DNA of 64,000 nt from Branchinecta lynchi (lineage: Eukaryota > Arthropoda > Branchiopoda > Anostraca > Branchinectidae), in NCBI GenBank assembly GCA_023053575.1, contig JAKZAP010000006.1, forward strand, positions 19,353,280 through 19,417,279, written 5' to 3'. Position numbers and translations under genes: made by a program. Numbering within the stretch: the stretch's first letter is position 1; the number at the start of each line of letters is the position of its first letter. Shown here piece by piece: positions 11,116 through 21,229 of this stretch. The notes beneath the pieces were generated by a model. It searched no databases. It worked only from the letters and a program-made list of their open reading frames with translations, and was not told where the DNA came from.

Positions 11116-11419
11116 ATTTCGGGTCTAGAACAAGGCTTCATAGGAAAATGGATGGGTACTAGTGGTTTAGGGTATGTGCAGTTTTCCTAAATCTCGAGTG
11201 TCGACTGTCCGTGCCTGTACGATACGATTTGGTTTCTCCCTAATCTCATATTCCCATAAAGGGGTCGTCGTACTTCAAAATAATCTGCCGTAAAAAAATG
11301 CTGGTTTTTAAGAAAAGCTTTAAAAAATGACCATACACTGTTCCTAAAAGTTGTCCGTCTGTCTTGCAGCACGATAACAGTCCCGAAAGGAATGATATGT
11401 TTTGACCAAACCACTTGGT

Positions 11420-11860
11420 GTGAGGATTATTTTTTTTTTAAACCCGCGTTGCATTTTAATTTTTTTAATTTTTGGGCTACGACTCCACTCGGTGACGTTA
11501 ATATTTTCTTAAACTCTTCAACGTCACCTACTCATTCTAAACTATCATTTAAACTTTAAAAATTTTAACTTCTCCATTTTAACTATTTAATTTAATATTT
11601 TTAATTTAAATTTACCAATCTTAATAGTTATTGATTCTTATTTTAATACAATTAGAAGCCTTTATTCTACGAGTCATCACCTCTACACATAAAGACTAAT
11701 CCCAACCAAAACTTCTGCAAATAAAAACGAAACAAACACCACCATACAGAGTCCCCTATAAGCTGCAAATATACTCCGAAATCTATAATCGCGTACTACT
11801 GTATTTACTTTAATCTTTAGCCTACTGTAAATTAAAAAAAAACAGAAAAGCTTCCAATCT
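11420..11860. repeat. AT-rich dispersed repeat R4, copy 1
   Basis: After a T run come 'aacccgcgttgcattttaat', 'actccactcggtgacgttaa', 'tcaacgtcacctactcattc' and 'gagtcccctataagctgcaa', ending near 'tagcctactgtaaatt'. The first part recurs at 43130-43500 and the second at 44780-44895, where other sequence separates them. No protein and no clear termini. Confidence 0.65.
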
Positions 11861-11964
11861 GCCCCTAAACCATATTTATTCTATTTTCTGCATTTTCTGA
11901 ACGGTTATCGATAATTTTCGTGGGTCATTTCTAAATCATTTCATAATTAAAAGATTCTTTGGTC

Positions 11965-12216
11965 CAACATGTCGAGTTTGTAGATGGGCTCTGTAGCCCT
12001 ATATTTGCGGGCGGGGGAAAGGGTTCAAATTAAGGGGCGAACAAAATCTTTTTGAAAAGCTAATAACATTGTAGATTGAGGGGTAAGGAGACATGGTTTT
12101 CTGGTCGGACAAATAGTTAGCCCTGAATCCGGCCGGAACAATTTGTTAAAAGTAAAAGTTTTATCTGAAGACGATTAGAGGTATGATGTACGGGTAAGGA
12201 GACATGCTGAATTCGT
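11965..12216 (-). mobile_element. F1 fragment
   Basis: This begins inside the F1 3' block ('gagtttgtagatgggctctg') and continues into one core unit on the minus strand. It lacks the GGATCC end and the tetranucleotide tract. It abuts the next, more complete copy. Confidence 0.65.
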
Positions 12217-13291
12217 TTTAGGGATCCCAAAACGTAAGTGTAGGGATAACTATGACATCGCAAAAGTTGTCCGTCTTTCCGTCCGTCCGTCTGGCCGTCT
12301 GTACGCGCTATAACTCTCGAAGGGAATGAGATATGTTGATGAAACTTGGTGTGAGGATTTTTTAGGTCAAGGGTAAGGTCAAGTTCGTAGATGGGCTCTG
12401 TAGCCCTACATTTAGGGGTGCGGAAGGGGGTTCAAATTAAGGGACAAACAAAATATTTTTAAACATCTAATGTGATAGTTGATCATGGTGTAAGAAGGCA
12501 TGCTGAGTACGATAGTGAAAACCATTTTCTCGCCGAACAAGTAGTTCGTCCGGAATCCGGCAAAGCCCGGAAAGTTGGTTAAAAGCAAAGGTTTTATATG
12601 AAGTTGATTAAATGGTAGATTTAGGGGTAAGAAGACATGCTGAACACGATGGTGAAAACCATTTTCTCTCCGAACAAGTAGTTCGTCCGGAGTCCGGCAA
12701 AAAACGGAAAGTTGGTTAAAAGGAAAAGTTTCATTTGAAGTTGATTAAATGTTCGGCTTAGGGGTAAAAAGACATGCTGAACGCGATGGTGAAAACAATT
12801 TTCTCGCCGGACAACTAGTTCGTCCGGAATCCGGTCAAAACCGAAAAATTTGTCAAAAGCAAAAGTTTGATTAGATGACAGATTATGGGCTAAGAAGAGA
12901 GGCTGAGTCTGTATATGACAATCATTTTTTACCCGGACATATAATTAGTCAGGAATCCGGTTGTAACCGGATTTTTTTTTTAAGTCGAACATTTATTTAA
13001 AGTTGATTAGATGTTCTTTACAGGGATTTGACGCTGGATTTGTTTCTGAATTTTCTTTTGTTGCTGGACTAGCAGTTTGCTCGGAATTTGGGCGAAACCG
13101 GAAACTGGGCAGAAGTAAAGCAGGAAGTCTCGGTCAGTATCGTCAAAATAGATATGGCTTATAGAGGTATATCTGAACTTGGTTTTCTCTGATGATTAGC
13201 CTGGCGAAGACTGGATCTGGCGAAGACAAGACCCTATTGTCTGAATCAAATATTAGATTTTTGGGTTCCCATCGACACCTTTGGTCCTGTT
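12217..13291 (-). mobile_element. F1 Helentron-like element, copy c
   Basis: Read on the minus strand it is a complete but older copy. On the plus strand it begins TTTTAGGGATCCCAAAACGT, then has the (GTCY)n tract at about 12270-12300, core units with 'ccggaatccgg', and ends with CCCATCGACACCTTTGGTCC TGT. Core units are more diverged than in copies b, g, h and m. Confidence 0.75.
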
Positions 13292-13299
13292 GAGCTTTG

Positions 13300-14100
13300 G
13301 TTTCTTGCTAGACAAGTAATTCGGCCGCAATCCGGTCCAAGCCGGATATTTGGTAAACATAAAAGTTCATTCTTCAGTCGATTGAGGTTCGCGTCGGTGG
13401 TAAAAACCCGCAATCAATCTAGTTCTGAACTTTATTTTCTTGTCAGACGAGGGATTTCACCAAAATTTGCCAAGATCCGAAAATTTGGTACTCAAAAAGT
13501 TAATTTTTAAGTCTACTACCAGGGACCCATAAATTTCCTGTAATGACTCGCCATACAGGGGGCTTGTCAACAAGAGATTTCTGATGCGCTCTTGACCGAG
13601 CGTCAGATAGTTCGAGAAATACCCACGGGGATAAAATACCCGACTATCCAGATAGACAAAATTTTTCGCAGCTGTTGTGCTGAACTAGGAATATTTCTCT
13701 GTGATGGAAGAGTATCCTGGATATTTTATTCTAGCTTAGGTACCTGGTGGCATGCTGGCAATATTGTCTATCTGAGCAAGAACGTCGATTCGACCCAAGC
13801 GGAATTTTCCGAAACTAGGTGAGGCTCGGGCAACATAGCAACATAGAAGCATAGGAAATGACAAGCCCGCTGAATGGCGAGTCATTAAAGGAAATGTATG
13901 GGTCTCTGATATAATGTACTTACAGTGCCCTGCGGTGAGCGTCCTCTCTTCAGTCATATTTACAGGCATATCATCGTGTTTTTCATGTGACCTGGAACTA
14001 CCAGTTTCCTAACCTTGCAAACTTCTCAATGTTGCGGGGACAAGAGTTTTGTTTGTTTATTCAGCTAGGTGGGAAGGCAGCTTGGGTAGCCTATAGGCAT
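13300..14100. other. Decayed F1 core and unclassified DNA
   Basis: From 13310 to about 13500 there are two weakly recognisable F1 core units ('agacaagtaattcggccgca', 'gccaagatccgaaaatttgg'). From 13500 on I see no gene and no clear repeat. Confidence 0.45.
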
Positions 14101-14219
14101 CTCTTAACGGCGTCCGGTCCAAGACAGGCTAATCCTCAGGCGGTGTCGGTGGTATGAGTTGTGCCGCTTGGTGATGGCAGTAGACTTTGGACACGTTTCG
14201 GTAGTTGCGATAGTAGCCT

Positions 14220-14476
14220 TCAGCGCGATTGCCGCGGAAAACCGTATGTCCGTGCCGGAAGCTGTCCAGCACGTAAGGCGCTTCTCATACGCCACCTGTC
14301 GGACATGTTGCCGCCTGTGTTATAAGCATAGAATCTGTCGAAGAAGGAGCTGTCTGCGACCAGCCTGTTATAAACAGCAAGCATGTTCTCTGTCTTCAAA
14401 TCAGCTTCCATCCCGGATCGGCCACGAGCGAAGCGACTACCCATACCCATCGCTACCTGTCGGAAAGAGGTTGTGC
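14220..14476 (-). CDS. Unrecognised possible minus-strand terminal exon
   Basis: On the minus strand a splice-acceptor-like sequence (CTCTTTCCGACAG) at about 14465-14477 leads into an open frame of about 80 codons. It reads VAMGMGSRFARGRSGMEADL near its start and contains FFDRFYAYNTGG. The frame ends at 14220. An AATAAA (the reverse of tttatt near 14057-14062) lies about 160 bases downstream, as a polyadenylation signal would. I do not recognise the protein. The stretch is GC-richer than its surroundings. It could be a real 3' exon of an unknown gene, a retro-copy or chance. Confidence 0.25.
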
Positions 14477-14489
14477 TAAGGACCATTTA

Positions 14490-15950
14490 AGCTTCTTTAA
14501 ACTCAATTCAGATAGCTAATCCCAAGGCGTCAGTGAAATGATCCAATTAAAAAAACAATTCATTTCTTGCCACGATAAAACCCTATCATGTAAAGCCATT
14601 CTGGAAGCCAGCCAAAATAATGTTTTGTTTCCTTCACAGTTTTTGGGTGTTTAAGGAATGAGACATGGTATGGCCTCTTTTATTATCAGTGATAAAGTCC
14701 CCTCTCTTCGAGGTATGGCTTTGAGACTAAGTGCTTTCCTCTTTGCCGTTAAGCGATTAATTCGCCAGAGGTCCTAAATACAATCCACTGGATTGCATAG
14801 AGACGTTATCTGCGAGTCTGAGACGTTGCTGGGGACATTCAAGCGTCCGGATTATTCCTTCGGTTTTTCCTTCTTGGACTTTCCAGCCATAGTATGGATT
14901 ATTTCTAAAGTTAGTTGGTCAACTTATTTATTGTGTTGATATAGAGACAGAAGCAAACCAGGATTCGGTGTTTTTATCATCAGATCGACCGGGATCTGGC
15001 AGAAATTATAACTTCTGTCAGCTCTGTGGTCTATGGAGGCTGCTGCAGCTTTTTATTTGTCTATTTGTTTTAATAATAATAATAATACAAAGCAAAAGTA
15101 AAGGCTTTCGCCTCTAAATAACTTTTGAGTAGTCGAACTGATGAGAGTTAAAAATCCCATCAGCAATGCACTTGAAATTAACCTGATTTTGACCGAACTA
15201 TCCATCCGGGGCAAAAATTAATAAAATTTCCCACCCAAACATTGAGGCACCAAGCCAATCTGCGAACGTGATTCAACTTTAGAGGAGTTGATCATAAGGA
15301 TTATAGGAGTTGCAACATCTTGACCCCCAAGACCCAAGGTGATCCTATTGCTGGGTCATCTAGTGGTACGGGTTTCAAGCACTCCGGCATGAGGAGGCTG
15401 GGATCATAGTTTTGACAAGTATATGGAAAATGTATAGAACAATCAAACTACTTACCGCACTAGCTTTTATTGGTTTATTTTAGTATTTTTTTTTTCTTTT
15501 TTTTTTCTGGTTAATTCCCGCAAATCCACAATAAACAAACGCCGTATATTGTACTAAATTCGTTATAGTGATTTCTCGAAGAGTGTGAAATTTAGCTAAA
15601 TAATATTCAGCTTTCGAGACCAACAAAATTTCAAACTGGCCCATGATTTCCTCTTCCGACATATTTAAACGTTAGCATGGTGCAGGAGTGGCCCGAAGGA
15701 GGTGGGTGATTACCCCCTCCCTCCGCCTCCCTCCGCCTTCTTCTGAACCGTGTCAGTCGTTTATTTGGCCCCCGCCGAGGTCTCGGGCACTCGTATATTC
15801 AAAGATAATCTAAGTCGTTTAAAAAAAGGTTAATTTGGCATTTATAGATCGATACATAGATGTTTAATGCATAAAAGCCAACAAGGGCCAGCGCACCAAA
15901 ACAGCAAAACAAAAATATATGAAAATAAGAACACTATGGCATTATTTAAA
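14490..15950. other. Unclassified sequence with short dispersed repeats
   Basis: No gene recognised. Two short blocks recur elsewhere: 15080-15135 ('aaaggctttcgcctctaaat', also 48970-49010) and 15500-15625 ('gttatagtgatttct.gaa', also 52680-52795). There is an (AAT)n tract at about 15070-15085. Confidence 0.5.
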
Positions 15951-16590
15951 TTTACAGGGCTATACAATTTTCCCTGTGTGCTAACCCTATCCGGAGGAAC
16001 CTTCCAAACAGTTGAATAGCCTGGAAACTTCTCTCTTTCATTCTCTCAATTATCCACTCACTCCCAGACGCTCTCACTCCAAACAACTGTTGTCTCAACC
16101 GATTCAATTCCTCACACTCTCCCACAAAATGACTCATACTTTCATTATCGCATCCACACATAGGGCAAGAGTAAGGACCAGTTTTAACCCTAACTTTACC
16201 CAGATATTTTCTTCTTTTACCAAGAGGTAAACCATCCCCTCTCAAACCCATAAATAACACAAGTTCCTCATGGAACAGACCACACAGATTTCTTCACCCC
16301 AGCAATCTTTTGCCTTGGCGTAAAAACGCAACGATGCTGCCTGGTCATTTTTCCTCGTGCCATGACTGAATTTCCTGATCTTGAAGTATTCGTCGAACCA
16401 TTTCATCGATACCTTGTTCTGGAGACTGTGGTCCAAGTCCCTCTCTCTAACATCCGGGGAGGCCACATTGTTCTAGGATCTTCTTTGCTTGATAAGGCCA
16501 AGAATCTTGGCGTCTATCTTTCAATGCCTCTAGATATGCTGCCTTCAGTTGTCTTTCCCGGGGCATATTTATTATTTTTCCCCAAAATTG
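15950..16590 (-). pseudogene. Decayed LINE ORF2 C-terminus
   Basis: The minus strand carries a broken C-terminal part of a non-LTR retrotransposon polyprotein. The first piece (about 16590-16460) reads AYLEALKDRRQDSWPYQAKK. The next frame gives DQAASLRFYAKAKDCWGEE. The last (16260-15952) includes CPMCGCDNESMSHFVGECEE, a CxxC...HxxxxC knuckle typical of the end of ORF2. At least two frame changes separate the pieces. No reverse transcriptase domain remains. The exact clade cannot be given. Confidence 0.7.
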
Positions 16591-16859
16591 TATTATTGTA
16601 TATAAATTTTATATCCAGCTTCAGTCGTAAACCCGTCCCAGTCAAATTCAAACCGAGCATGTGAAACAAGGCATGGAATTCCTAAACATAGTCCTAATGG
16701 AACAGCCATCAGAATTACAGGAGACCCACGATCAAGTGTAGGCTACCCAGGACAGTGGACAAACTTCGGTTACAAAGCGAGGCTGAGGTGGGTCCAAGGC
16801 TTGAAAAGGACAAGGAAGATTTCAATACCGGCTAGACCCGAAATTCGTTTCTCGGGACA

Positions 16860-17760
16860 AAAGGGATGGAATCCCAAAAATTTAATATTTGATCGAGACA
16901 ATTAAGTCTTGTAGATATCCGGTCTTCACCAGACTCTTTGAACGTTATTACTATCAAATCTAGAAACAGATTACAAGACCTAAGGTTTCGATGGGATCCC
17001 AAAAATTGTATATTTGATCCAGACAGTTGGGTCTTCGTCAGATCCAGTCGTCGCCAGACTCCTTGACCATTTGTACTGCTAAGATTTTGAAACAGATTAA
17101 GGACAAATAGCTAATTATCTAAAAAAAATTAGTTCAGATATGGATTCAGCATGTGTGTTTGTTTACCCCTATAACTCATATCTATTTTGACGAAACTGAT
17201 CGAAACTTCCTGCCTTACTTCTGACCAATTTCCGGTTTCGGCCGAATTTCGGAACTTTCAGTCCGGCAAAAATAAAGCTCGAAAACGAACTCATCAGCGT
17301 ATATATTTTACCCCTATATCGAATATCTAATCAACTTCAAATACAACTTCAACTCTTAACAAATTTTCCGGTTTCAGCCCGATTCCGGGTGAACTATATG
17401 TCCTGGTAAAAAAGATTGTCATATACAGATTCAGCATTTCTTCTTACCCCTATATTGGACATATAATTAACTATAAACAAAACTTTTGCTTTTAATATTT
17501 TTTTCCGGTTTCCGCCGGATTCCGGGTGAACTACATGTCAGGGTAGAAACTGGTTTTCACATAAGTGTTCAGGGTGCCTTCTAACCTAAAATCGAACATC
17601 TAATCAAACTTTTCGGTTTTGGCCAGATTCCGGGCGAACTACCTGTCCGGCGAGAAAATGGTTTACATATTTGTGTTCAGCATATCTTGTTACCCCTTAA
17701 TCGACTATCTCATTTGCTGTTGACAAATATTTGATTTGCCCCTTAATCTGAAACAAATTT
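16860..17760 (+). mobile_element. F1 Helentron-like element, copy d (partial)
   Basis: Two successive F1 starts are visible, a partial one at about 16860 ('ggatggaatcccaaaaattt') and one at 16975 (ACAAGACCTAAGGTTTCGAT). Diverged core units follow, up to 'ccccttaatctgaaac' near 17750. The tetranucleotide tract and the 3' palindrome are missing at this point. Confidence 0.65.
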
Positions 17761-17799
17761 TGATTACAAGGATAATTACAGCTGATGCATTACGGTTCA

Positions 17800-18120
17800 T
17801 TTGTGTTCGTAGGTGCAAGTCGTATATTGTGATTCAGAAGTCGTTGAAATAAGGGGTATCACCCCCTCCCCCTGGAATGAGTGCTTCGCGCCACCCCTCT
17901 GTGGTGATATACTTAGCTTTATTAATCCTCTTACTCGCTGCTCGATCTTCTCGAAGGTTTAGTAACCCTTTTAACCTCCAGCGGGAGATTACTGAAGTAA
18001 TGAGCAATGACCACCTTGCTTTGGACTCAATTGTGCTCAAGTAATTTGTGGATGACGTTGACTACCACCAACGTAACAGTGTTCGTAAAAATCTGACCCA
18101 TCGAAAGATAATGGTGTCTC
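17800..18120. repeat. Dispersed repeat (pair with 52805-53080)
   Basis: 'atacttag.tttattaatcct', 'ctcgatcttctcgaaggtt', 'gggagattactgaagtaatg' and 'cgtaaaaatctgacccatcg' all recur in the same order at 52810-53050. At that locus the block directly follows the homologue of 15500-15625, so the two blocks may belong to one larger repeat. Confidence 0.6.
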
Positions 18121-18139
18121 CCCCCTTCTCGGCCCACGT

Positions 18140-18262
18140 GAATCAAATTCTTTTTGAACAGTATGATATATCGATCCGTTCGTGAATAATTATGACCACA
18201 GACAGACGGATTGACACATGTATCATGTTGTAGGTGTCCCTCTCTTTCATTTGGGATCCCAA
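18140..18262 (+). mobile_element. Degenerate F1 3' end
   Basis: A tract 'cacagacagacggattgaca' is followed by 'gtaggtgtccctctctttca' and TTTGGGATCCCAAAA. This is the order seen at the 3' end of F1 elements, but with many substitutions. It may be the remaining end of the copy that starts at 16860. Confidence 0.55.
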
Positions 18263-18269
18263 AATTGGC

Positions 18270-19110
18270 AGAAAGACTTAACTCTTATTGTTATGGACAC
18301 CAGTACCCTTTTTGAGCTTCTGCCAAGCGAACGAAATTTCCCCCTTTACTGTTGCAAGAATGCCAACCGGAACCCGCAGAGGATTGTGAAAATTATCTTT
18401 AGTATAGATTTAGGAGGTTCGGAATTCCGACTCAGCAGATCGAAGCAGCGGTTCTTTTACCCCCTTGGACGTTCCGATTTGATTGAATTATAAATTACAA
18501 CCTCGACCAAGTCAACCTGTCAAACTAGGTAAGTCAGTATGGTGATGACAGGTAATTAAGGACATCCTGGTTTCGCGGGACGTTCGTAAAAAGACAGCGG
18601 TATGTATAGACGCTGCTTCTCTCCTGACGCTGTTATCGTGCTGGTTAACTCATATTTTCTTCGTCAGCCTGCCTTTCCTTTTAATGAGGAGAAAACTATA
18701 CTTTAAAAAATTAGTTTCTATGACGGCTCAGTGTCCCGCATCTTCTTGAGCCTCTACTCATCTCATACGCCCCAGATATACACTCCGGTTCTCGTACTGG
18801 AAAGTAACATATTCCGCATGTTTATTTCCACGGTTTGGCAAAGGCCTGGTGTGTGCGTTGAATGTTTTCTTGTTGAACGTGTGAAGAGCTTCAATCGTCA
18901 AATTAATCTCAATGTGTAGTTCGAATTTGTATCGTTTTCTGTGCTATAATAGCCGTTTCGATGTGATCAAAATAAATTCCATAAGCAACACATCTGTGGG
19001 ATTTGACAGCTAAGCTATGTAGGTGGAATGTATCCACCAGTTTACGGGTTGATTCGGTTATGTTGTACAGGTATTGTCAATGGCTCTTAAAGTTTAACTA
19101 AAAAGGGAGT
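18270..19110. other. Unclassified sequence, no gene seen
   Basis: Open frames at 18218-18493 and 18731-18919 show no family resemblance. There are no repeat boundaries or RNA genes that I can support. Confidence 0.4.
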
Positions 19111-19200
19111 TTATCTTTGGGATCCCAAAACGTAAGTGGAGTGATACCTATCCTATGACATCATTGACATTGCAAAAGTTGTCCGCCTGTCTATCTGTCT

Positions 19201-20310
19201 GTGAGTACAGTTTCTTGTACCATAAGCAAAATCCTGGAATACGTCCTTCTTCCAGAAATAGTTGAAAAATGTCGCTTTGGTTCAATGCAGTTTGGATTCC
19301 GTTCGAGCGCCAGTTGTGCGCACGCTCATCACATATTGACAAAAATGATGAAACAGGCTACCCGCGACAAGTCTGCTATACAGATATGTTCTATAGATAT
19401 AGCTGGTGCTTTTGACAATATAACGCACTCTCAGGCCCTATTTTCTCTCATTACTTCTGGCGTGAATCTGTCTGTTGTCTATCTGTTAAAATTTTGGTAT
19501 GGTCATTCAAGGGTAAGGTTCAAATGGCAAGGTAGCTTGTCAGAGATTATTCCAGTCCAAACTGGTGTTCGTCAAGGGGGAGTCTTATCTCCCTACATCT
19601 TCAAATCGGCCATATCTTCTTGTCTTGATTCTTTGCATCCTGCTTACTTTTATAAAGACCACGCCTTCAGCTACATAGCTTACGCGGACGACTTGCTCTT
19701 AGTAAGCCGTACCCGATACACACTCACCAAAAATGTCTGTAAGCTCTCGTCGGAACTTCTCAAAATCGGTCTTGAAGTTAACCTCTCAAAATGTGAGTAC
19801 CTGCATTTCAACCCTTCGTCAAATCGTTTGAATGCTAAAGCTTCTATCTCTCTTGGATCGTTCGTCGTCAGATCAACAGAATCTCTACGATGGCTTGGCA
19901 TAACATTCAAATCCTCGTTGTCAAAATTTTGCTCTTCGGTTGTTCAAGAAGTTTCTAGATCAATCCGTACCGCCTATGGGCGCCTCGTCCCCAACCGGGG
20001 GCGCTATAATCGTAAAGCTTTGGGAAAATTGTGCAGCACCTTCTGCGCTCCTTCTATACTATTTCGTTCTGGTGTCACTCATGTTCTGCGAAAGAAGGAG
20101 ATAAAAAAGATGAGATCATGTTATTTTAAATATGCAAAGCACCTGCTCCACTTGTCGAAATTATGCCATAACCATACTTTGACAGAAAAGTTCAAAATTC
20201 AAGATGCAAGTGTTACCCTTTTGGATGTTTCTTCTTCGCTATCAAAAATCATTGACAACAGAACCCAACCAGCGCACGACCTTCTACACTGCTTCCTGGC
20301 CGACGATTGA
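19201..20310 (+). CDS. Reverse transcriptase, 5'-truncated LINE ORF2
   Basis: An open frame of about 369 codons without a natural start. Reverse transcriptase motifs run in order: SKILEYVLLPEI and FGFRSSAS (early RT blocks), CSIDIAGAFDNITHSQ (motif A with the catalytic Asp), TGVRQGGVLSPYIF (motif B), SYIAYADDLLLV (motif C, the YADD catalytic pair), then the thumb and a C-terminal part without the usual endonuclease. The endonuclease and N-terminal RT blocks are absent. The intact frame suggests a fairly young insertion. It would not be autonomous. The clade is probably in the CR1/Jockey/I group, but I cannot settle it. Confidence 0.85.
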   Translation: MSTVSCTISKILEYVLLPEIVEKCRFGSMQFGFRSSASCAHAHHILTKMMKQATRDKSAIQICSIDIAGAFDNITHSQALFSLITSGVNLSVVYLLKFWYGHSRVRFKWQGSLSEIIPVQTGVRQGGVLSPYIFKSAISSCLDSLHPAYFYKDHAFSYIAYADDLLLVSRTRYTLTKNVCKLSSELLKIGLEVNLSKCEYLHFNPSSNRLNAKASISLGSFVVRSTESLRWLGITFKSSLSKFCSSVVQEVSRSIRTAYGRLVPNRGRYNRKALGKLCSTFCAPSILFRSGVTHVLRKKEIKKMRSCYFKYAKHLLHLSKLCHNHTLTEKFKIQDASVTLLDVSSSLSKIIDNRTQPAHDLLHCFLADD

Positions 20311-20420
20311 AATTAAGTGTCTTTTTGTGTATGTTTATGTGTTTTATTTACTTTCTTCATTTACTCCTCTTTCCGAAAACGGCGGGTTATAAATATTACT
20401 TACTTATTACTTACTTACTT
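19201..20420 (+). mobile_element. 5'-truncated non-LTR retrotransposon
   Basis: An element starting mid reverse transcriptase and ending with a short untranslated tail in (TTAC)n (about 20394-20420). Its 5' junction falls in the tetranucleotide tract of an F1 element. The 5' truncation and simple-repeat tail are typical of LINE insertion by target-primed reverse transcription. No clear target duplication is visible. Confidence 0.8.
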
Positions 20421-21079
20421 AGTACGATAGAAGACATGCTGAACAGGAATATGTAAACCATTTTCTAGCCGGACAAGTAGTTCTCCCGGAGTCCGGCCGA
20501 AACCGGAAACTTTGTTAAAAGTAAAAGTTGTATTTGAAGCTGACTATATGTTTGATTTTAGGGATAAGAAGACATGCTGAACCATAATATGAAAACCATT
20601 TTCTCGCCGGACAAGTAGTTTGCCCGGAATTATGCCAAAACCGGAACATTTGTTACAAGCAAAAGTTGTATTTGTAGTTGATTAGACGTTCAATTTAGGG
20701 GTAAGAAATGACGCTGAATCCATATATGATAATACCTTTTTTTAAATTGGTTTTTAAGCTTTATTTTGTTGTCGGACAAGTAGTTCCGGAATTCTGCCGA
20801 AACCGAAAACTTGGCAGAAGTAAGGCAGGAAGTTTCGATCGTTTACGTCAAAATATGTATGACTTAGAAGGATAAACACACATGCTGAATCCATATCTAA
20901 ACTTGATTTCTCGGATCTACCAGTTGTTATACTTTCTTTTGAAAATGTACGTGAAACGATATTTTTTTAAGTTTTAAGCCTTGATCTCTTTCTAAATTTT
21001 AAAAACAAAAATTTTTAACTGTCTGGATCAAATATTAAATTTTTGGGATCCCATCGAAACCTTTGGTCTTGTTATTCTA

Positions 21080-21220
21080 ATACACTGAAATATCTTGTCT
21101 CATCTAAAGGATTTTTATATTTTTTCACCCGGGACTACCGTGCAGAGTGTGCTCTGCTTGCACGATACGCGGAGAGTTTGAATTTCAACCAAGTCCTGCA
21201 TGCCAACTGGCTACAAAGTC
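21080..21220. repeat. Dispersed repeat beside F1 (pair with 28020-28200)
   Basis: 'cgtgcagagtgtgctctgct...tgcacga' and 'gcggagagtttgaatttcaa' recur at 28090-28160 with the same order. Both copies lie immediately next to an F1 end, so F1 may have inserted twice into the same older repeat. Confidence 0.55.
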
Positions 21221-21229
21221 AATTTAGTC

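Larger units (their letters stand above)
19117..21072 (-). mobile_element. F1 Helentron-like element, copy e, split by a LINE
   Basis: On the plus strand it begins TTTGGGATCCCAAAACGTAA and runs into the tetranucleotide tract ('gtccgcctgtctatctgtct') at about 19181-19202. There a LINE begins. F1 core sequence resumes near 20422 ('agaagacatgctgaacagga') and the element ends CCCATCGAAACCTTTGGTCT at 21068. Roughly 200-300 bases expected between tract and core are missing, so the LINE insertion came with or was followed by a deletion. Confidence 0.8.
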
